Under the pieces are notes generated by a model that searched no databases, was not told the DNA's origin, and was given only the letters and a program-made list of their open reading frames with translations. From contig CAADGG010000063.1 of NCBI GenBank assembly GCA_900696485.1, positions 1-64,000 on the forward strand: DNA of 64,000 nucleotides, in the 5' to 3' direction. Shown here piece after piece: positions 48,094-57,693 of this stretch. A program made the position numbers and the translations under genes. This DNA comes from an uncultured Pseudomonadota bacterium (GTDB taxonomy: Bacteria; Myxococcota_A; UBA9160; PR03). Each line of letters starts with the position of its first letter. The first letter of the stretch is position 1.

Positions 48094-49143
48094 ATGCGCA
48101 TCGAGACCACCCTTCCCCTCGGCCACTGGCGCACCGTGGCCGCTGCCGCGCAGCGCGCCGAGGCGCTCGGCTTCGACGGCCTCACGACGCCGGAGATCGC
48201 CAATGACCCATTCGTGCCGCTGGCGTTCGCTGCGCTCGCCACCGAACGAATCCAGCTCGGCACGGCGATCGCCGTGGCGTTTCCGCGCAGCCCGATGGTC
48301 GTCGCGAACCTCGCCTGGGACCTGCAGCGAGAATCGCAGGGGCGCTTCGTGCTGGGTCTCGGTCCGCAGGTCAAGGGGCACAACGAACGCCGCTTCAGCG
48401 TGCCGTGGAGCGCGCCGGTCCCGCGACTGCGCGAGTACGTGGAATCACTGCGCGCGATCTGGCGCTGCTGGGAACTCGGCGAGCCGCTCGACTACGAGGG
48501 CGAGCACTACCGCTTCACGTTGATGACCCCGGAGTTCTCGCCGCCGGCGACCGGTCTGCCGCCGGTGCCGATCACGATCGCCGCGGTCGGCAAGGACATG
48601 ATCCGGCTCGCCGGTCGCGTGTGCGACGGCGTCCGCCTGCACGGCTTCTGCACGCGCCGCTATCTCGAGCAGGTCGCGCTGCCCCGCGTCGTCGAAGGCC
48701 TCGAGCGTTCGGGACGTGCGCGCGAGCGGTTCGAGGTGTGGGGCGGCGGCTTCATCGCGACCGGCCGAACGCCCGACGAAGTGGCGAAACAGGTCGAGTG
48801 GTGCCGCTACCGCGTCGCCTTCTACGGCTCGACCCGCAGCTATGCACCGGTGTTGTCGATCCACGGCTGGGACGATCTGGCCGCCAAGCTCCACGAGATG
48901 AGCAAGCGCGGACAGTGGCGCCAGATGGCCGCGCAGATCCCGGACGACGTGCTGCACGAGTTCGCCGCGATCGCTCCGTACGATCAGCTCGTGGGGGCGG
49001 TCGAGAAGCGTTTCGGTGGACTCGTCGACTCCGTCGCGATCGGATTCCCCGACGAGACACCCGACGGCCTGGCTCGCGAGATCATCGAGGACCTGCGCCG
49101 CATCCCGCAGACGTTCGCCGGCTTCCCGGCGCGCTGGAGCTGA
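48094..49143 (+). CDS. LLM-class (luciferase-like) F420-dependent oxidoreductase
   Basis: 349 residues from ATG 48094, with AGGAG eight bases upstream. MRIETTLPLGHWRTVAAAAQRAEALGFDGLTTPE opens the TIM barrel, IQLGTAIAVAFPRSPMVVANLAWDLQRESQGRFVLGLGPQVKGHNERRF is the flavin/F420-binding block, and PPVPITIAAVGKDMIRLAGRVCDGVRLHGF is the second cofactor region. It closely resembles the F420-dependent subfamily found in actinobacteria and Binatota-like genomes. No F420 biosynthesis gene is in the window. FMN-dependent monooxygenase activity is the alternative. Substrate unknown. Confidence 0.9.
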   Translation: MRIETTLPLGHWRTVAAAAQRAEALGFDGLTTPEIANDPFVPLAFAALATERIQLGTAIAVAFPRSPMVVANLAWDLQRESQGRFVLGLGPQVKGHNERRFSVPWSAPVPRLREYVESLRAIWRCWELGEPLDYEGEHYRFTLMTPEFSPPATGLPPVPITIAAVGKDMIRLAGRVCDGVRLHGFCTRRYLEQVALPRVVEGLERSGRARERFEVWGGGFIATGRTPDEVAKQVEWCRYRVAFYGSTRSYAPVLSIHGWDDLAAKLHEMSKRGQWRQMAAQIPDDVLHEFAAIAPYDQLVGAVEKRFGGLVDSVAIGFPDETPDGLAREIIEDLRRIPQTFAGFPARWS

Positions 49144-49150
49144 GCGTGGA

Positions 49151-50254
49151 TCACGGAGATCGGCGCCGTGCCGGGCGCCGGCGCAGATTCCGCCGGTAGC
49201 AGTGCAGGCGACGGCGCCGGCTCCGGTCGTACCCGCGCCAGCGACTCGCCGGTAGATCCTCCGCCGCAGCCGGCTCGAAGCCGAGCCGTGCGAAGAAGGC
49301 GGCGACGCGCGGCTCGGTCGTGAGCGCGAACACGACGCGCAGCTTCTCCGCCCGCGCGCGGCGCAGCGCGAAGTGGACCAGATGCTGGCCCACGCCCTCG
49401 CCGAGGAAACGCGTCAACGTGTAGAGGGACGCGATCTCCCCGGCGTCGGGCGCGTCGGGGAACGGCAGCAACGCGCCGATCCCGGCCAGGTGCGTGCCCT
49501 CGACGAACGCCCCGAACCCATGCGCCAGCACCTGGTCCACGGCGCGGGCCGGTCGAGGGGCCAGGAACCCTTCGGCGACCCCGCGGCTGATCAAGTCGTC
49601 GGCGGCATCGAAATCATCGAGTCCCAGCTCCCGGACGACGACATAGCGCCGGCGCGTGAACAGCGTGCCGGAGCCGGCGTAGGTGAGCAGTTCCTGCTCG
49701 ACGCCAGCGACATCACACACGTTCACGGCCGGCACGCCGCCGCTCAGCATCGCGTCGATCTCCCCCAGCAACGCGCGACGCCGCGGGGACAGCCGGTGGG
49801 GCGCCGCGAGCAGTTCGCGCAGTTCGTCGACGTGGACGAACGAGAGGCGCGCGCCGCGGCGATCCGTGAACCCGCCGCCGGGATCGATCCACACCAGTTT
49901 CACGAGGCCGAGCCGCAGCGTGAGTTCGCGAACCCGCCTCGCGAACGGCTCGCGCCCGCCGACCAGCAGGCCCGCACGCGAGGACTGCCGCAAGCGGCGC
50001 CATAGCGTCGTCTCGAGCGCCGGGTCCGAAGCGGGAACGATCCGCTCGCCCACCAGCGGCTCGAGGGCGGCGCGGCGCGACGAGATCAGCAGGACCCGCG
50101 TCCCGTTCCGGGCGAGCGTTCCGACGACGCCCCCGAGTCCGGACGGATCTCGCAGCAACGGAGACGGACAGGCGATGCCGAGGGTGCGCCCCCGGAACTC
50201 CTGGAGGTAGAAGTCGCGCTCGGAGAATCCGGCGCCGTCGCCCGCGTGCGTCAC
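49151..50254 (-). CDS. Amino-acid-kinase-like plus GNAT protein, N-acetylglutamate synthase (ArgA)-like
   Basis: 367 residues from GTG 50254; the longer frame has no support. Residues 1-190 (FYLQEFRGRTLGIACPSPLLRD, LIDELARNGTRVLLISS-like, GLVKLVWIDPGGG) resemble a degenerate amino-acid-kinase domain. Residues 215-350 are a GNAT domain: AGSGTLFTRRRYVVVRELGLDDFDAADDLI, then EIASLYTLTRFLGEGVGQHLVHFALRRARAEKLRVVFALTTEPRVAAFFARLGFEPA, including the acetyl-CoA-binding GEGVGQHL (Q/RxxGxG/A variant). Together they form the ArgA-type architecture for the first step of arginine biosynthesis. The C terminus is very Arg-rich. No other arg gene is in the window. Confidence 0.75.
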   Translation of the reverse strand: MTHAGDGAGFSERDFYLQEFRGRTLGIACPSPLLRDPSGLGGVVGTLARNGTRVLLISSRRAALEPLVGERIVPASDPALETTLWRRLRQSSRAGLLVGGREPFARRVRELTLRLGLVKLVWIDPGGGFTDRRGARLSFVHVDELRELLAAPHRLSPRRRALLGEIDAMLSGGVPAVNVCDVAGVEQELLTYAGSGTLFTRRRYVVVRELGLDDFDAADDLISRGVAEGFLAPRPARAVDQVLAHGFGAFVEGTHLAGIGALLPFPDAPDAGEIASLYTLTRFLGEGVGQHLVHFALRRARAEKLRVVFALTTEPRVAAFFARLGFEPAAAEDLPASRWRGYDRSRRRRLHCYRRNLRRRPARRRSP

Positions 50255-50921
50255 GGGCGCGCAGTGTGGCGGATTCGGCTGGGCTTGCACCCGCCGGCAG
50301 CACCCCCGGCCGGAACGGGACCGGATGGAACGATCTGCGGAAGTCCGGGTACTACCCACAGGGAGGCAATTGGCACGAATCGGACCGCGCACGAGCCGGT
50401 ACGATGCGGCTTTCTTGCTCACACGAGTTCCCGATCCGGGTCCAGATCCCTACGGTGGAGACGAGATCGATCCGATACGACCCGCAATCCTCCAAGAAAA
50501 GGCTGCGTGGAGTGACGAGACAGTCACTCTGATGAAAAAAAGTTCTGGAAATCGGCCCCTGATCCGGAGACAATGCCGGGCTGCTCGAGCGCCCCCACCG
50601 AACAGCCCGAGGCCAGACTCCGTCAAAGCCTCCGGAACGAACGCAGAACGGGTTCCCGCGCCGCCTCTCCACCGTGCGTGGTCCCGTCCGGCAGACCAGA
50701 AGAGGAACGACATTGCCCCCGCGGGAAATCCGCTGGGATCGAACAGGGTCCAGACAGACCGCGCACCACAGATCGACGCCAGGTGAGATCGACGCCAGGT
50801 GCGAGCTGGACGCCAGGCGCACCGGGCGCACCGGGCGCACCGGGCGCACCGGGCGCACCGGGCGAATTGGACGCCAGGCGAATTGACGCGAGTCTCGAAG
50901 AAGGATCCTGAAGGAGAGGGA
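50255..50921. other. 667-base non-coding region between the ArgA-like and sigma-70 genes
   Basis: It is the longest gene-free stretch in the window. GAGTGAC-gagaca-GTCACTC at 50510-50529 is a clean 7-bp dyad followed by TGATGAAAAAAAG, the most AT-rich spot nearby. Tandem repeats fill 50774-50885. I see no RNA gene and no strong promoter hexamers. Such a long leader in front of a sigma-factor gene suggests regulation at the RNA or promoter level, but nothing specific can be named. Confidence 0.6.
50774..50885 (+). repeat. Composite tandem repeats upstream of the sigma-70 gene
   Basis: Five perfect copies of the 9-base GCGCACCGG run from 50816 to 50860. They are nested in a larger pattern in which GACGCCAGG recurs four times (near 50774, 50790, 50808 and 50869), and GAATTG occurs twice. 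The array ends 36 bases before the start codon. Units are contiguous without spacers, so it is a minisatellite and not a CRISPR array. Confidence 0.9.
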
Positions 50922-52304
50922 GTGAAGCTCGAGGATCGGCAGACGACGGCGATGGTGGACGCCGAAGCCCGCGGGGGGCCGACGGGTGCTACCGCGGCAT
51001 TCTCTTCGGACGAACTCGATCCGGGTCGCGAACGGCGACCGCTCGAGTCGTACTTCCAAGAGATCGGCGGCACCCGGACGCTGCGGCGCGAGGAGGAGGT
51101 CTTCCTCGCCAAGGAGCTCGAGGCGGCGACGCAGGAACTGCGCACCGCCCTCTACATGATCCCGTGCTCGCCGCGCTACGTGGTGACGCGCTGGGATGCG
51201 CTGCGCGCGCTGTCCCACACGGGGGCCAAGCTCTCCGAATCGATGGGTGACGAGGAGACCGGCGAGATCGCCGCGCGGGTGGAGCGCGCAGTCAAGAGAC
51301 TGCGCACACTGCTGGCCGAGCGCGAGCGCCTGGTCAAGCGGCGGGCGGCCCTGCGAACGCTCGAGCGCGTCGACACCAAGGCCGCCGAGGAGCTCGACAA
51401 GGCGCAGCTCTCGCTCGCCATGCTGGCCGAGCTGCGCGATCGCGCCGTCGCGCTGGCCGCCGAGATGAAGAAGGAGCGCCGCAGGACCAAGCGACTCGCC
51501 GAGTTCGAATTCGAGGCCGGGCTGCCCCGGACCGCGACCCTCGAGCGGGTCAACCGGGTGCTCGACGCGCAGGATCGCCTGACGCGCGTCAAGAACCGCT
51601 TCATCGAGCACAACCTGAAGCTCGTCGTCGCGATCGCCAAGGACTACCGGAACCTCGGCCTCTCGTTTCCGGACCTGATCCAGGAGGGGAACCTGGGGCT
51701 GATCCGGGCCGTCGAGAAGTTCGATCACCGGCGCGGATTCAAGTTCTCCACCTACGCCGTCTGGTGGATCCGGCAGGCGCTGGTGCGGGCAATCCAGAAC
51801 CACTCGCGCACGATTCGTCTGCCCTCCCACGTCCACGACCGGCTCCAACGCAGCCAGCGCGTGCGCGCCGAGCTGACCGGCAAGCTCGGTCGCGAACCGA
51901 CCGCCGCGGAGCTGGCGCCGGCGCTCGGTACCGACATCGAGGCGCTCGAGGCGCTCGACCGGCTCTCGCGCGAAGCGATCTCGCTCGAGTCCTCCGTGGC
52001 CGGCACGGAGAAGCGCCTCGAGGAGTTCGTCGCGGACCCGCTGGCGCTGACGCCGGATGGCGGCATCGACGGCGACCGGATGCGCTCCGGCGTCGGGACG
52101 CTGATCTCCGGGCTGACGGACCGCGAGCAGCTGATCCTGCGCCTGCGCTACGGCCTCAGCGGCGAAGAAGAGCATACGCTCGAGCAGATCGGGCAGTCGC
52201 TGGGCCTGTCGCGCGAGCGCGTCCGGCAGCTGGAATCGCGCGCGCTGAAGAAGCTGCGCGAGACGATGCCGGCGCAACGGCTGCAGCCGATCCTGGAGCC
52301 GTAG
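50922..52304 (+). CDS. Sigma-70 family RNA polymerase sigma factor, primary (RpoD/RpoS-like) type
   Basis: 460 residues from GTG 50922, five bases after AGGAG. Region 1.2 begins at [10 protein letters not shown] (40-49). A ~150-residue helical insert precedes region 2 at about 225-300 ([66 protein letters not shown]). Region 3 is at 305-360. Region 4 is at 395-450 ([15 protein letters not shown] and [21 protein letters not shown]). Region 1.1 is missing. Region 2.4 and the -35 helix look canonical, so it should read ordinary -10/-35 promoters. It could be the housekeeping factor or a second group factor; without the genome this cannot be settled. Confidence 0.92.
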   Translation: MKLEDRQTTAMVDAEARGGPTGATAAFSSDELDPGRERRPLESYFQEIGGTRTLRREEEVFLAKELEAATQELRTALYMIPCSPRYVVTRWDALRALSHTGAKLSESMGDEETGEIAARVERAVKRLRTLLAERERLVKRRAALRTLERVDTKAAEELDKAQLSLAMLAELRDRAVALAAEMKKERRRTKRLAEFEFEAGLPRTATLERVNRVLDAQDRLTRVKNRFIEHNLKLVVAIAKDYRNLGLSFPDLIQEGNLGLIRAVEKFDHRRGFKFSTYAVWWIRQALVRAIQNHSRTIRLPSHVHDRLQRSQRVRAELTGKLGREPTAAELAPALGTDIEALEALDRLSREAISLESSVAGTEKRLEEFVADPLALTPDGGIDGDRMRSGVGTLISGLTDREQLILRLRYGLSGEEEHTLEQIGQSLGLSRERVRQLESRALKKLRETMPAQRLQPILEP

Positions 52305-52365
52305 GCGGCCTGGAGCCGTCGCCTGCTGGGAGCCGTAGGCGCCTCAGCTCGAGGCCGTAGGCAGC
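52292..52365 (+). repeat. GGAGCCGTAGGCG-type direct repeat over the sigma gene stop codon
   Basis: The motif GAGCCGTAGGCG or a close variant recurs near 52297, 52312, 52329 and 52348. The first copy contains the TAG stop of the sigma gene. The copies are irregularly spaced (15-19 bases). No hairpin of terminator quality is formed. Confidence 0.6.
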
Positions 52366-52433
52366 GGAGCCCCTCGGCGCCGGCACGCCAGACTCCGAGC
52401 GGACGGCCGCAACGCGCGAGCGGCCTCGGTCGC

Positions 52434-55400
52434 TCAGTTCGGCGCGGGCGCGGGACGCGGCGGCGGCGGGGGTTGCGGCGCGGTTTCGTCTCGAGGTCGC
52501 AGCGCGCGCTCGCGCAGCGTCTCGACCGACACCCAGGCCGCCGGCACGATCCACAACGTGAAGGCCGTCGACAGCAGCATCCCGCCGACGACGGCGATGC
52601 CGAGCGGCGCCCGCAGATCGCCGCCGGCTCCGACGCCGAGCAGCGCGCCGATCTCCCGATGCCCGCCGAGCGCCACCGGCAGCATGCCGACGCTGGTGGA
52701 GAGCGCCGTCATGAGGATCGGCCGGAAGCGCACGCGGGCCGCCTCGAAGCCCGCCTCGGCGATGCCCCGCCCCTCCCGGCGCAGCCGGTTGGCGAACTCG
52801 ACGATCAGGATCGAGTTCTTCGTCACGAGGCCGACGAGCATGATCATGCCGATCTGGCTGAACAGATTGAGCGTCTGCCCGAAGACCCAGAGCGTCACGA
52901 GCGCACCGGTGAACGAGAACGCGACCGAGATCAGGATCGTCAGCGGATGGACGAAGCTCTCGAACTGCGCCGCGAGGACCAGGTAGATGATCACGATCGC
53001 GAGCAGGTACGAGAAGACGATCGCCTGCCCCGATTCGAAGAACTGCTCGGACTCGCCGGAGAACGTGGTGCCGTAGCCTCCGGTCCTGGGCAGGACCTCG
53101 TCGGCGATCGCCGTGATCCGCTCGAGCGCTTCGCCCTGGCTGGTCGCCGGCCCGAGGTTGCCGGTCACCGTGGCGGCGCGCAGACGATCGAAGTGCGGAA
53201 CCCCCCGCGCCGCCGTGGTCTCCCGGATCGACGCCACCGAGGAGATCGGAATCAACCGGCCGTCGCGCCCGTGGACGTAGAGCAGCGGGATGTCGCCGGG
53301 TCGCGAACGGGCGTCGCGTTCGAGCTGCACGATCACGTCGTAGGTCTGACCCTCCACCTGGAAGGTCGAGACGTCATCCTCGCCGAGCAGCAGCTGCAAC
53401 GCCGTCGCCAGCTCCCGGACACTGACGCCGAGGTCGCTGGCCCGGTTGCGGTCGATGTCGACGTCGAGCTGCGGCTTGTTGAGCCGTAGATCGCTGCGCA
53501 CGTTGAACAGGCCGGGGATCTCCTGCTCGGCGCGCCGCGCGATCTCATCCGCATAACCGGCCAGCGGCGCGAGCTCCGGCCCCTGCACCACGAGCGAAAC
53601 CGGGGCGGCGGTGAAGCCGCGCCCGAGCGAAGGGAACTCGCTCGGAAAGGTCTGGATCCCCGTCACCTTCCACAGCTTCTCCCGCATCTCTCCGACCACT
53701 TCGGCGGCCGTCCGGGAGCGCCCCTCGGCGAGCGTGCCGATCACGATGCCTTCGTTGACGAGCCCCGGCGTCCCGAGGCCGAGCGCGATCACCGAGAGCG
53801 AGCGCGCGTGCTCCGGCAGCGCGAGCACCAGTTCCTCGACCTCGCGCTGGTAGCGATCCGTGTAGTCGATCGTGGCCCCTTCCGGCGCCTGCGTGAAGAC
53901 GAAGAAGCCGCCGCGATCGCTGGCCGGAATGAACTCCCGATCGACGACACCACCGAGCAGCATGCCGAGACCCAGCGCGAACCACAGCACACCGACGGCG
54001 ATCGTGGCGAACCGACGCCGGAAGGTCGGCCGCAGCAGCGCCGCATAGGTCTGCGTGAGCCACTCGGAGCCCTGTTCCAGCCGCCGCTTGATCCCGGTCT
54101 CGGTGTGCGCCGGACGCAGCACGCGCGCGCATAGCGCCGGAGAGAGCGTCAGCGCGACGAAGCCGGAAATCGCCACCGCCGCCGCCACCGTCACGCCGAA
54201 CTCGCCGAACAAGCGGCCGGTGGTGTCCTGCAGGTATGCCAGCGGCAGGAACACCGCCACCACCGCGACCGTCGCCGTCACGACCGCGAAGGAGATCTCG
54301 CGCATGCCGCGGATCGCCGCCTCGCGCGGGGGCGTGCCTTCCTCGATCCAACGGCTGATGTTCTCCAGCACGATGATCGCGTCGTCGACGACCAGTCCGA
54401 TCGACAGCGTGAGCGCCATCAGCGTCAGCACATTGATCGTGAAGCCGGCGAAGTACAGGATCGAGAAGGAGCCGAGGATCGAGACCGGGATCGCCACGGC
54501 CGGCACCAGCGTGGCGCGTGCCGTGCGCAGGAACAGCCAGATCACGATCAGCACCAGAACGACCGCTTCGGCCAGCGCATGAAGCACGTCGCTGATCGAG
54601 TCCCGAATGAAGGTCGAGCCGTCGAAGGCCACGACCAATTCGACGTCGTCCGGGAGATCCGCCTGCAACTGGGCGACTTCTGCCCGCACGGCGTCCACCA
54701 CCGCGATCGTGTTGGCCTTCGACAGCTTCACGACGGCGAGTCCCACCGCGGGCTTGCCATCGAAGCGCACGATCTTGCGCTCGGTCTCCGGCCCGATCTC
54801 CACGCGCGCCACGTCGCGCAGCCGGACCGGTTGGCCGTCGAAGCTGGCGACGATCAACTCCTGGAATCCCTCCGCGGTGCTGAGCTGCCCCAGCGTGCGG
54901 ACGGTGAACTCGCGATCCGCGCCCTCGATCCGGCCCGACGGGATGTCCACGTTCTCCCGGCGCAGCGCCTCGGAGACGTCCGCTACGGTGAGCAGGTGCG
55001 ACGTCAGGCGCTCGTTGTCGATCCAGACGCGCATCGCCATGCGCCGCTCGCCGGAGATCCGGACCAGTCCGACGCCCGGAAGCTTCGCGAGGCGATCCTG
55101 CACGCGATCCTCGGCGAGACGCGTGAGTTCGATCGGATCGCGGCCGCCGAACAGCGCCAGCCACACGACCGGGCGGGCGTCGGCATCCTGCTTGGCGACG
55201 ATCGGCTCGTCGATGTCGACGGGCAGCCGGTTGCGGGCGCGCGCCACGCGATCGCGCACGTCGGCGGCGGCCAGATCCGGATCGCGCGCCAACTCGAACT
55301 CGATCGTGATGCTCGAGACCTGCTCCCGCGACATGGAGCTGATGTGCTCGATGCCCTCGATCCCGATCAGTTCGTCCTCGAGCGGCTCCGTGACGGAGGA

Positions 55401-55580
55401 CTCGACGACCTCCGGTGCGGCGCCGGGGAAGATCGTCGTGACCGAGACCACCGGCGCATCGACGTCGGGCAGCTCGCGGTTCGGCAGGCGCAGCAGCGCG
55501 ATGGCGCCGAGCAGCAGGATCAGCAGGGACAGCACGCTGGCGAAGACCGGCCGCTCGACGCAGATCTCCGAGAGCCTCAC
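52434..55580 (-). CDS. RND-family efflux permease (AcrB/MexF-like inner-membrane pump)
   Basis: 1048 residues from GTG 55580; the usual length is about 1030-1050. VRLSEICVERPVFASVLSLLILLLGAIALLRLP is helix 1. The pore/docking domains follow, then helices 2-6, with GLVVDDAIIVLENISRWIEEG (near 400) containing the proton-relay Asp pair as VDDA. A second half mirrors the first (helices 7-12), with IGMIMLVGLVTKNSILIVEFANRL carrying the relay Lys. SVGMLPVALG and the APLGIAVVGGM block are also typical. It exports hydrophobic compounds using proton motive force in a tripartite pump. The C terminus is a Pro-rich tail. It overlaps its adaptor gene by four bases. No outer-membrane channel gene is in view. 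Confidence 0.96.
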   Translation of the reverse strand: MRLSEICVERPVFASVLSLLILLLGAIALLRLPNRELPDVDAPVVSVTTIFPGAAPEVVESSVTEPLEDELIGIEGIEHISSMSREQVSSITIEFELARDPDLAAADVRDRVARARNRLPVDIDEPIVAKQDADARPVVWLALFGGRDPIELTRLAEDRVQDRLAKLPGVGLVRISGERRMAMRVWIDNERLTSHLLTVADVSEALRRENVDIPSGRIEGADREFTVRTLGQLSTAEGFQELIVASFDGQPVRLRDVARVEIGPETERKIVRFDGKPAVGLAVVKLSKANTIAVVDAVRAEVAQLQADLPDDVELVVAFDGSTFIRDSISDVLHALAEAVVLVLIVIWLFLRTARATLVPAVAIPVSILGSFSILYFAGFTINVLTLMALTLSIGLVVDDAIIVLENISRWIEEGTPPREAAIRGMREISFAVVTATVAVVAVFLPLAYLQDTTGRLFGEFGVTVAAAVAISGFVALTLSPALCARVLRPAHTETGIKRRLEQGSEWLTQTYAALLRPTFRRRFATIAVGVLWFALGLGMLLGGVVDREFIPASDRGGFFVFTQAPEGATIDYTDRYQREVEELVLALPEHARSLSVIALGLGTPGLVNEGIVIGTLAEGRSRTAAEVVGEMREKLWKVTGIQTFPSEFPSLGRGFTAAPVSLVVQGPELAPLAGYADEIARRAEQEIPGLFNVRSDLRLNKPQLDVDIDRNRASDLGVSVRELATALQLLLGEDDVSTFQVEGQTYDVIVQLERDARSRPGDIPLLYVHGRDGRLIPISSVASIRETTAARGVPHFDRLRAATVTGNLGPATSQGEALERITAIADEVLPRTGGYGTTFSGESEQFFESGQAIVFSYLLAIVIIYLVLAAQFESFVHPLTILISVAFSFTGALVTLWVFGQTLNLFSQIGMIMLVGLVTKNSILIVEFANRLRREGRGIAEAGFEAARVRFRPILMTALSTSVGMLPVALGGHREIGALLGVGAGGDLRAPLGIAVVGGMLLSTAFTLWIVPAAWVSVETLRERALRPRDETAPQPPPPPRPAPAPN

Positions 55581-56794
55581 GCACCGCCCCGCAGGTCGGA
55601 CCCGCCGCCGGGGCCGGCGCCGGACGGACCCGGCTGGACCTTCGGCGGCTCCGACACGGCCGGCGCCGGCGCGGCCGTCGCGGCTGCCACCGGCGTGACC
55701 TTCGCGCCCGCGCGAACCTTGTGGGTGCCGGCCGTCACGATCCGGTCGCCGGGTTGCAGATCCGCCTCGATCTCGACCCGGTCCGCCTGGCGCACGCCGA
55801 CCGACACCGACACGCGCTCGGCGTTCTCGTCGGCGCCGATCCGCCACACGAAGAAGCCCCCCGGATCGCTGACCACCGCGTCCTCGGGCACCAGGAATCC
55901 GGTGCGTTCGCCCAGTTCGGCCGATACGGTCGCAAACATGCCGGGCGATAGCAGCCGCTCCGCATTCGGCACACGACCCTTGACCAGGATCCGACGCGTC
56001 TCCGTGTCGACGGTCGGCGAGATGAAGGTCACGACGCCGGGGAAGCGACGCTCCGGGTACGCAGCGACGGTGAGTTCGAAGTCCGTGCCGACCGTCGCGA
56101 GCGGAAGCGCCACCTCGGGGATCGTGAAGGCCAGCTCCATCGGATCGACGGCATCGATCCGTGCGAGCAGGTCATCCGGTGTCACCCGGGCGCCGGGAGA
56201 GACCAGGCGGGTGCCGATCACGCCATCGAAGGGGGCCCGGATCCGGGTCCGCTCGAGTTCGGCGCGATAGCGCTCGGCCACCGCCCGTGCGACGGCCAGT
56301 TCCGCCCGGTCCCGCGCGAGCTGGATCTCGGCCGCCACGTTCTGACTGGCCAGCCGCTGCGTGCGCTCGAACTCATCCGCGGCCAGCGCGCGCTGCGCTT
56401 CGGATTCGTGGACCCGCGCCTGCTGCTCGTCGTCTCGAAGCTGGAACAGCACGGCGCCGGCTTCGACCGTCTGCCCTTCCACGAACTCGATCTTCTCGAT
56501 GACGCCGGCGATCTCGGCTTTGAGCAATACCGATTCGGCCGCCCGCAGCTCCCCGAGCAGCGCGACGCGCGGGCGGAAGGACTCCGACGCGAGCGTCAGC
56601 ACCTCGACGGCCGGCGGGCGCGGGCCGTACCCATCCGCGGGAGCGACAGCGTCGCCAGCCGGCTCGCCACTCGAGCATGCGCACACGAGCCCCAGCGCGA
56701 CCGCCACGGCGGTCGCGAGCGGTTTGACGCAGTGGCGAAGAGGCGCGCGCGGGAGGATCGCCCGGCCGGCGCCCAGCAGAGCCGCGAGGGACAC
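55577..56794 (-). CDS. RND efflux periplasmic adaptor (membrane fusion lipoprotein)
   Basis: 405 residues from GTG 56794. An N-terminal signal ends in LGLVCACSSG, a lipobox-like site with Cys near residue 40. RAAESVLLKAEIAGVIEKIEFVEGQTVEAGAVLFQL is the first lipoyl half. EAQRALAADEFERTQRLASQNVAAEIQLARDRAEL is the alpha-hairpin, TRIRAPFDGVIGTRLVSPGARV the second lipoyl half, and the beta-barrel plus membrane-proximal domains follow (LVPEDAVVSDPGGFFVWRI). It bridges the pump to an outer-membrane channel. It precedes the permease gene in the operon; the GTGA overlap suggests coupled synthesis. Confidence 0.94.
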   Translation of the reverse strand: MSLAALLGAGRAILPRAPLRHCVKPLATAVAVALGLVCACSSGEPAGDAVAPADGYGPRPPAVEVLTLASESFRPRVALLGELRAAESVLLKAEIAGVIEKIEFVEGQTVEAGAVLFQLRDDEQQARVHESEAQRALAADEFERTQRLASQNVAAEIQLARDRAELAVARAVAERYRAELERTRIRAPFDGVIGTRLVSPGARVTPDDLLARIDAVDPMELAFTIPEVALPLATVGTDFELTVAAYPERRFPGVVTFISPTVDTETRRILVKGRVPNAERLLSPGMFATVSAELGERTGFLVPEDAVVSDPGGFFVWRIGADENAERVSVSVGVRQADRVEIEADLQPGDRIVTAGTHKVRAGAKVTPVAAATAAPAPAVSEPPKVQPGPSGAGPGGGSDLRGGA

Positions 56795-57012
56795 GGACGC
56801 AGGCTATCGAAGCGGCGCGGGACTGCCCAGCAGCCAGCGCCTGGACGCGTCGCCGCCGCTCCACACCGGACCGGCGCGCCCGCGGCCCGGGCGGTTATGA
56901 TCCGGCGCCGCCAGACCGCCGGTGAGGGCCCATGCACCGGTCGGTTGCGAGCCGTCTTGGTCTGCGGGGCCGCTGTGCGGGATCGTCTGCGCGGGGACGG
57001 CTCGCGGGAACC

Positions 57013-57062
57013 GGTGTGCAGGTTCGTAGGTTCGTAGGTTCTGCAGGTTTGCAGGTTGGCAG
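57013..57062 (+). repeat. 7-8 bp tandem repeats (CGTAGGTT, GCAGGTT) upstream of thrH
   Basis: TGCAGGTT, CGTAGGTT, CGTAGGTT, CTGCAGGTT, TGCAGGTT and GGCAGGAGG run almost without interruption, ending in the probable ribosome site of thrH. The rest of the 56795-57078 gap shows nothing else. Variation in unit number would change the spacing of the 5' leader. Confidence 0.8.
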
Positions 57063-57078
57063 GAGGTCTGGACCCACT

Positions 57079-57693
57079 GTGCACGTACTCTGCCTCGACC
57101 TCGAGGGCGTCCTGGTCCCGGAGATCTGGATCGGCGTCGCCGAGCGCACGGGACTCGCCGAGCTGCGCATCACCACGCGCGACGAGCCCGACTACGACAA
57201 GCTGATGCGGCAGCGCCTCGCGATCCTCGACCGCGAGGGCCTCGGACTGCCGGATCTCCAGCAGGTGATCGACGCGCTCGGCCCGCTGCCCGGCGCGCGC
57301 GAGTTCCTCGACTGGGCCCGGGAACGCGTCCAGGTGCTGATCCTGTCCGACACGTTCTACGAGTTCGCGCAGCCGCTGATGCGACAGCTCGGTTGGCCGA
57401 CGCTGTTCTGCCACCGCCTGCTGATCGGCGCCGGCGGCCGGATCGAGAACTACCGGCTGCGCCAACCCGATCAGAAGCGAGAAGCGGTGCGAGCGCTGCA
57501 CGGCTTGCGCTTCCGGGTGATCGCCGCTGGCGATTCGTACAACGACACGGCGATGCTCGGGGAGGCGGACGCCGGCATCCTGTTCTCGCCCCCGGAGAAC
57601 GTGATCCGCGAGTTCCCACAGTTCCCGGTGACGCGCAACTACAGCGAGCTGCGGGACGCCATCGAGGCCGCCCGCGGGAGGCTGCCCGCGTGA
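57079..57693 (+). CDS. thrH: ThrH: phosphoserine phosphatase / homoserine phosphotransferase-type HAD enzyme
   Basis: 204 residues from GTG 57079, the length of Pseudomonas ThrH (205). [13 protein letters not shown] (5-17) is the ThrH form of HAD motif I, with the Asp nucleophile and Glu in place of the second Asp. [10 protein letters not shown] is motif II, and KREAVRAL and [21 protein letters not shown] are motifs III/IV. The family dephosphorylates phosphoserine and can transfer the phosphate to homoserine. The following two genes overlap in series (four bases each), giving a thrH-phyH-rfbB operon. The reason for this grouping is not obvious. Confidence 0.92.
   Translation: MHVLCLDLEGVLVPEIWIGVAERTGLAELRITTRDEPDYDKLMRQRLAILDREGLGLPDLQQVIDALGPLPGAREFLDWARERVQVLILSDTFYEFAQPLMRQLGWPTLFCHRLLIGAGGRIENYRLRQPDQKREAVRALHGLRFRVIAAGDSYNDTAMLGEADAGILFSPPENVIREFPQFPVTRNYSELRDAIEAARGRLPA

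Noticed and set aside
50774..50885. CRISPR-like array.
   Set aside because: Units are 9 bases, contiguous and without unique spacers, and no cas gene is present; it is a minisatellite.
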